Below, piece by piece: positions 55,527 through 64,000 of a stretch of 64,000 nucleotides of DNA. The notes under the pieces were generated by a model, which ran no database searches, was not told the DNA's origin, and saw only the letters and a program-made list of their open reading frames with translations. This stretch comes from Lysobacter silvisoli. GTDB lineage: Bacteria > Pseudomonadota > Gammaproteobacteria > Xanthomonadales > Xanthomonadaceae. The translations under genes were made by a program, and so were the position numbers. How positions within the stretch are numbered: the stretch's first letter is position 1; each line of letters opens with the position of its first letter. The stretch covers positions 1,302,001 to 1,366,000 of the forward strand of contig NZ_QTSU01000001.1 of NCBI RefSeq assembly GCF_003382365.1. The letters run 5' to 3'.

Positions 55527-56215
55527 ACGCGTTGTCGCAGCTGGCCAGCGCCGAGGATTTCGCGCTCGCCTATCGCGTGCGCACGCCGGCGCCGACCCGG
55601 CCCACGGCCTTGCTGGTACTGCTGCACGGCGTGGGCGGTCACGAAACCAATCTGGCCAGCCTGGCCGCCGACGCGCCGGCCGACACGCTGGTGGTCCTGC
55701 CGCGCGGCCGCCTGGAATTGGGCCCGGACCGGTTCGCCTGGTTCCATGTCGCCTTCGCCGCCGACGGTCCGCAGATCGTCGCCAGCGAAGCCGAAGCCAG
55801 CCGCGTGGCGCTGATCCGGTTCGTGGCCCAGCTGCAGGCGGCTTATGGCATCGCCGCCGAGCGCAGCGTCATCGCCGGCTTCAGCCAGGGCGGCATCCTC
55901 GCCGCCAGCGTGGGGCTGAGCGCGCCGGAGCGGGTGCGCGGATTCGCGGTGCTGTCGGGGCGCATCCTGCCGGAACTGGAACCGGTGCTGGCCTCGCGCG
56001 AGCGCTTGTCGCGCCTGCATGCCCTGATCGCGCACGGTCGCGACGATGCCAAGTTGCCCGTGGCCTGGGCGGAGCGCGCCGATGCCCTGCTCGATCGGCT
56101 CGGCGTGCCGCATGCGCTGCGCTTGTATCCGGGCGGCCACGGCATCGCGCCGCAGATGACGGCCGACTTCCATGCCTGGCTGGCGACCCTGCTGCCGCCA
56201 TCGCCTCAGAACTAA
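55523..56215 (+). CDS. Alpha/beta hydrolase, phospholipase/carboxylesterase family
   Basis: Protein of 230 residues. VLLHGVGGHETNLASLA forms the oxyanion region, the nucleophile is in IAGFSQGGILAASVGLS, Asp in IAHGRDDAKLPV and His in YPGGHGIAPQM. It is a small serine esterase; its overlap with the dioxygenase gene suggests action in the same pathway, perhaps on an ester or lactone product. Start ATG 55523 overlaps the upstream stop. Confidence 0.92.
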   Translation: MNALSQLASAEDFALAYRVRTPAPTRPTALLVLLHGVGGHETNLASLAADAPADTLVVLPRGRLELGPDRFAWFHVAFAADGPQIVASEAEASRVALIRFVAQLQAAYGIAAERSVIAGFSQGGILAASVGLSAPERVRGFAVLSGRILPELEPVLASRERLSRLHALIAHGRDDAKLPVAWAERADALLDRLGVPHALRLYPGGHGIAPQMTADFHAWLATLLPPSPQN

Positions 56216-56312
56216 TCCACCACCTAGAAATCGCCTCGATCCGTCTCGGCGAGCGCTCGCCCTCGCGCTGAACGCCGCCGTTCGTGCAGTACCCACCTAG
56301 GAGAAACCCGCC

Positions 56313-56894
56313 ATGACCGCCCTGAAGCAACTCGCCCTGTCGATCTCGCTGGCCACCGTGCTGGTCGCCGGTGCTGCCCACGCGCAAACCCCGTCCAAGC
56401 AATGGCCCGGCACCCGCGACGGCCAGCCCGCCCCCAAGGTCAAGGGCATGCCCGCCGACCTGGCGCGCAACCTGGCCAACTTCGACGACCTGGATTTCAA
56501 GGTCTACACCGGCCAGCAGTGGCAGCACCTGCACAAGTCGCACACCCAGGACGTGATCGTGCACTGGCCCGACGGTCACACCACCCAGGGCATCGACAAG
56601 CACATCGCCGATCTCAAATACATGTGGACCTTCGCGCCGGACAACCGGATCCTGGAACACCCGGTGCGCTTCGGCAGCGCCGACGGCGAATGGACCGCGG
56701 TGACGGGCTGGCTGGAAGGCACCTTCACCCAGCCCATGGTCTTGCCCGACGGCACCACGATCCAGCCCACCGGCAAGGCCTACCGCATCCCGATGGCCAC
56801 GATCGGCCACTGGAACAAGCAGGGCATCATGTTCGAGGAGTACCTGTTCTGGGACAACGGCGAGTTCATGAAGCAGATCGGCTTGGGCAAGTAA
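56313..56894 (+). CDS. Exported SnoaL-like (NTF2-fold) protein
   Basis: Protein of 193 residues with signal peptide (MTALKQLALSISLATVLVAG, cleaved near AAHAQ). The fold is SnoaL/ester-cyclase-like: WQHLHKSHTQDVIVHWPDGH, KHIADLKYMWTFAPDNRILE and YRIPMATIGHWNKQGIMFEE. Family members bind small ligands or act as cyclases or isomerases; the periplasmic location is unusual for a cyclase. It follows the hydrolase by 97 nt and is probably in the LysR-controlled operon. Confidence 0.88.
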   Translation: MTALKQLALSISLATVLVAGAAHAQTPSKQWPGTRDGQPAPKVKGMPADLARNLANFDDLDFKVYTGQQWQHLHKSHTQDVIVHWPDGHTTQGIDKHIADLKYMWTFAPDNRILEHPVRFGSADGEWTAVTGWLEGTFTQPMVLPDGTTIQPTGKAYRIPMATIGHWNKQGIMFEEYLFWDNGEFMKQIGLGK

Positions 56895-56924
56895 CGGGCT
56901 GGCCGTAGACCGCACCATCCCATC

Positions 56925-57037
56925 CCGTCATTCCGGCGCAAGCCGGAACCCATTTTGCCGTTGCGTTTGTAGTTGCGGTTCGCTGAGCAGGTCAGAAGCA
57001 AGATCAAAATGGGTTCCGGCTTACGCCGGAATGACGG
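56925..57037. repeat. Dispersed long inverted repeat, copy 2
   Basis: CCGTCATTCCGGCGCAAGCC at 56925 onward and its inverse ending GCCGGAATGACGG at 57037, with CCCATTTTG / CAAAATGGG adding to both arms (33 nt each, 47 nt apart). It is the same element as 26690-26798. Confidence 0.85.
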
Positions 57038-57080
57038 ATGCGGGGTGGACAGTGAAGCCTGGCTGCAGGTCTCGTCTGCG

Positions 57081-57115
57081 CAAACAAAAAACCCCCGACG
57101 AGTCGGGGGTTTTTT
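57081..57115 (-). terminator. Intrinsic terminator after tmRNA
   Basis: CCCCCGAC (57092-57099) pairs with GTCGGGGG (57102-57109), with A/T runs on both sides (minus strand TTTTTTGTTTG). It ends ssrA and could also stop plus-strand transcripts. Confidence 0.88.
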
Positions 57116-57120
57116 GGGAT

Positions 57121-57474
57121 TGGTGGAGGTGGGCGGAATCGAACCGCCGTCCGAAGGCACTCCATCCCCGGCACTACATGCTTAGCGCTCCGTTAGATCT
57201 CGTCCCCGGACAGCACGGCGCGCAAAGCGCATCCAGGAACCAGCCTGCTTTGAGTTAACCGGCGGCTGACAGGCGGCCACCTCCGGCGATTCCGTGATAG
57301 TGACCCTACGCTGCGAGCACGGACACAAGCAGTTTCGGGGCTTACGCCTTAAGCGGCGAGAGCGTAGTTGTCGTCGTTGGCAACTAAAGTTTTGCCGCTG
57401 GATTTACGAGGAAAGCTGCCCCCTCGGCATGCGCCAGGCGATTTCGCGACCCCCGTCGAAGCCAGTGCACCCCC
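57121..57474 (-). ncRNA. ssrA: Transfer-messenger RNA (tmRNA)
   Basis: A 354-nt tmRNA on the minus strand. The 5' end GGGGGTGCACTGGCTTCGAC pairs with the 3' end CACCTCC-ACCA to make the acceptor stem, and GGCGGTTCGATTCCGCC forms the T arm. The open reading frame encodes the proteolysis tag ANDDNYALAA followed by TAA (E. coli: ANDENYALAA). It rescues stalled ribosomes with SmpB, whose gene is at 41653-42165. A terminator follows. The tag ends ALAA, consistent with ClpXP recognition. Confidence 0.97.
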
Positions 57475-57557
57475 GGGGACAGCTCACGCTGACCCGATCA
57501 GTATAGGGCCGACGGCGGCGTTCACAAGGTGCGGACCGGCCGGGGTGTGCCCGGGGT

Positions 57558-58097
57558 TCATGCGGGCTGCGGGCGCTGCGGCGGCGGATCGTCCGGCGCA
57601 GGCGCTTGCTCGTCCTCTTCCGCGTCCATCCACGGCGCATTGAGCAGCTGCCAGCGCGGCCAGAACCCCAGGCTCAGGGCCTCGCCCTGCTCGGCCAGCG
57701 CCTGCACTTCCTGCAGGCCGATCCGGCGCCGTGGCTGCCTGCGGTCGACGATGGCGCCGTAGCGGTCCTCCGGCCGGGTGTGCGCGTCCACGGCGTAGTG
57801 GCGGGTGTTGTGGGCGATGTGGTTGCGCTGCCGGTTGTAGTCGCGCAGCGCGTCGAGCAGGGTCCGCCCCTGCCTGCGCATCTGTTCGCTGCGTTCGCTC
57901 AGCGTACCCTCCAGCAAATCCAGCAAGTTGGCGTGATTGGGGCTCTTGCGCGCTAGCCTGAGCAGCGCTTCGTCCTGCGTATCGAGGACGGCATTCCAGA
58001 CCTGCCCTTCCAACTGCGCGGCCGCGACCATGACCCGGCCGATGGCCATGGCCCAGGCGTCGCGTTTGGCGGGGGAGAAGATGTCGTACAGGCTCAT
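57558..58097 (-). CDS. HEPN-like hypothetical protein
   Basis: Protein of 179 residues, mostly helical. LDALRDYNRQRNHIAHNTRH contains RNHIAH, which fits the Rx4-6H motif (R-N-x3-H) of HEPN RNases, placed after a long helix as in that fold. Preceding helices are MAIGRVMVAAAQLEGQVWNA and NHANLLDLLEGTLSERSEQM. The C-terminal third is Pro/Asp-rich. HEPN proteins include toxins and immunity-linked RNases, but also non-catalytic members (e.g. AbiV-like or Cthe_2314). No antitoxin gene adjoins it. Start ATG 58097. Confidence 0.6.
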   Translation of the reverse strand: MSLYDIFSPAKRDAWAMAIGRVMVAAAQLEGQVWNAVLDTQDEALLRLARKSPNHANLLDLLEGTLSERSEQMRRQGRTLLDALRDYNRQRNHIAHNTRHYAVDAHTRPEDRYGAIVDRRQPRRRIGLQEVQALAEQGEALSLGFWPRWQLLNAPWMDAEEDEQAPAPDDPPPQRPQPA

Positions 58098-58153
58098 GGG
58101 ACCTCCGCGCGCAACGGCTACGTCGCTGCATACTAAGGGCGTAACCGAGTGCG

Positions 58154-59212
58154 ATGAGGTACCGCGTGTCTCTATCGAGCTTGCTGGGCACCGACCTGCC
58201 CTTGATCCAGGCCCCCATGGCCGGCGTGCAAGACAGCGCCTTGGCGATCGCGGTGAGCCGCGCCGGCGCGCTGGGTTCCTTGCCGGCGGCGATGCTGACG
58301 CCGCAGGTGCTGGCCAAGGAATTGGCCGCGATCGCGGCTGCCAGCGAGCGGCCCTACAACGTCAACTTCTTCTGTCACACCGCACCGCAAGCCGGCGACA
58401 GCGCGGAAGCAGCGTGGCGCGAGGCGCTGGCGCCGTATTACCGGGAGTTCGATATCGATCCGGCCGGCATCGCCGCGGGTCCGGGGCGTCGACCGTTCGA
58501 CGCCGATGCAGTGCAATTGCTGGAGCGGTTCCGGCCGCGCGTGGTGAGCTTCCACTTCGGCCTGCCCGAGCCGGCGCTGATGCAGCGGCTGCGCAGCTGG
58601 GGGGCGATCTTGCTGTCGTCGGCGACCACGGTGGCCGAGGCGCGCTGGCTGCAAGCGCAAGGCGTGGACGCGGTGATCGCGCAGGGGCTGGAAGCCGGCG
58701 GGCATCGCGGGCATTTCCTGGATCAGGATCTAAGCCTGCAGATGGGCACCTACGCGCTGCTGCCGCAGATCGCGCGCGCGGTGCGGGTGCCGGTGATCGC
58801 GGCCGGCGGCATCGCCGACGCCGCGGGCGTGGCGGCCGCGATGCGCCTGGGCGCGGCCGGGGTGCAAGTGGGCACGGCCTACCTGCTCTGCCCGGAGTCG
58901 CGCACCAGTGCCGTACACCGCGCTGCGCTGGCCAGCGAGGCGGCGGCGCATACGGCGCTGACCAACCTGTATACCGGCCGGCCGGCGCGCGGCATCGTGA
59001 CGCGGCTGATGCGCGAGCTGGGGCCGATCAATACGGTCGCGCCGCCGTTCCCCTTGGCCACCTCGGCCGTGGCGCCGTTGCGGGCGGCGGCGGAGGCGCA
59101 AGGTTTGGGGGATTTTTCGCCGTTGTGGGCTGGGCAGAATGTGAGTGGATGTCGTGAGGTGGGGGCCGAAGCGTTGACGCGGGAGTTGGCGTTGGGGTTT
59201 TCGCGCGAATAG
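58154..59212 (+). CDS. Nitronate monooxygenase family protein
   Basis: Protein of 352 residues, TIM barrel FMN enzyme. LGTDLPLIQAPMAGVQDSAL at the start, catalytic His in EAGGHRGHFL, phosphate-binding VPVIAAGGIADAAGVAAAMR and LGAAGVQVGTAYLLCPES. It oxidises alkyl nitronates (e.g. propionate 3-nitronate) to carbonyl compounds. It is divergent from the HEPN-like gene. Confidence 0.94.
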   Translation: MRYRVSLSSLLGTDLPLIQAPMAGVQDSALAIAVSRAGALGSLPAAMLTPQVLAKELAAIAAASERPYNVNFFCHTAPQAGDSAEAAWREALAPYYREFDIDPAGIAAGPGRRPFDADAVQLLERFRPRVVSFHFGLPEPALMQRLRSWGAILLSSATTVAEARWLQAQGVDAVIAQGLEAGGHRGHFLDQDLSLQMGTYALLPQIARAVRVPVIAAGGIADAAGVAAAMRLGAAGVQVGTAYLLCPESRTSAVHRAALASEAAAHTALTNLYTGRPARGIVTRLMRELGPINTVAPPFPLATSAVAPLRAAAEAQGLGDFSPLWAGQNVSGCREVGAEALTRELALGFSRE

Positions 59213-59249
59213 GCCGCTGGGTGCCACGACGGATTGGGGCGAAGAGCAC

Positions 59250-59404
59250 TCCCCCTCAATCCCCTTTTTTCAAAGGGGGAAGTAGAAGGCGGGGTTGCGT
59301 CGTAGTTGGAAGTTCGTGGTCGCAGCTTGCGCAGCTCCTACTCGTAGGCATGCGAAGCGCTCGTCGTAGTTGGAGTTCGCGGTCGCGGCTTACGCCGCTC
59401 CTAC
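59250..59404 (+). repeat. G-tract repeat and two GTAG-type REP units after the nitronate monooxygenase gene
   Basis: CCCCCTCAATCCCCTTTTTT plus CAAAGGGGGA (59251-59280) is the inverse of 39193-39226. REP units follow at 59318-59341 (CGCAGCTTGCGCAGCT type) and 59381-59404 (CGCGGCTTACGCCGCT type). They lie between the convergent monooxygenase and Lhr helicase genes. Confidence 0.8.
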
Positions 59405-59422
59405 CCCAAAGCGGGCTTGGGG

Positions 59423-63880
<4,458 letters not shown>

Positions 63881-64000
63881 GGCGCGGTCGCGGGTGCGGC
63901 GGCGATAGCCACCTGCGTGCCCTACTGGATGGGGGCGGCCGCGGCGATAGCGAAGAGCATAACGCCGCGCCCGCCGCGCCGGGCACTGAACCGTTCAGCG

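Overview
The window is high-GC bacterial DNA (roughly two thirds G+C or more) from the Xanthomonadaceae, most likely Lysobacter or a close relative. The gene order dapB-carA-carB-greA-recJ, dnaJ-dnaK-grpE-hrcA-recN and fur-bamE(omlA)-rnfH-ratA-smpB is the xanthomonad arrangement. Gaps carry many GTAG-type REP palindromes, and there are many small Xanthomonadaceae-like secreted proteins. The species call is inference; no rRNA or marker phylogeny was possible.

Positions 1-15989 (all minus strand) hold what I read as a thiopeptide-type RiPP gene cluster. In transcription order: a MoaD/ThiS-like sulfur carrier, a MoeB/ThiF adenylyltransferase-rhodanese, a single-domain SagB-type dehydrogenase, a DUF2141 protein, a 62-residue Cys/Ser-rich precursor, an ABC exporter pair, a 1283-residue LanB-type dehydratase, an ocin-ThiF-like leader-binding protein, an E1-like/YcaO cyclodehydratase, a tandem SagB-type dehydrogenase, a stand-alone SpaB_C protein (the family of the pyridine-forming enzyme), and an FtsX-type permease cut by the window edge. 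From the ATPase onward the genes overlap by 1-4 nt or are 8 nt apart. Two perfect hairpins separate the precursor from the enzymes. Together these would convert Cys to thiazoles, dehydrate Ser, probably close a macrocycle, and export the product. No leader peptidase is visible. The sulfur-carrier module is an unexpected partner.

Positions 16413-29853 hold recJ, a phosphoglycerate-mutase-like gene, greA, carB, three small exported or membrane proteins lying between carB and carA, carA, dapB, and a cassette of four small genes (an exported protein, an ankyrin protein, a SUKH/SMI1 protein and an unknown). Positions 29887-42165 hold a DUF3857/transglutaminase protein, the dnaJ-dnaK-grpE-hrcA heat-shock genes, recN, fur, bamE, rnfH, ratA and smpB. 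A 360-bp non-coding repeat lies in opposite orientations on either side of the fur-smpB block.

Positions 42972-64000 are more accessory: an orphan CHASE/PAS histidine kinase, a small divergent CI/Cro-like regulator pair with palindromic operators, a beta-lactamase-family serine hydrolase, an Lnt-like protein with an extra C-terminal domain, a secreted SGNH hydrolase with a membrane-anchored neighbour, small exported proteins with a duplicated LysR gene fragment between them, a LysR regulator divergent from a dioxygenase-hydrolase-SnoaL operon, tmRNA (tag ANDDNYALAA), a HEPN-like protein, a nitronate monooxygenase and an Lhr-family helicase.
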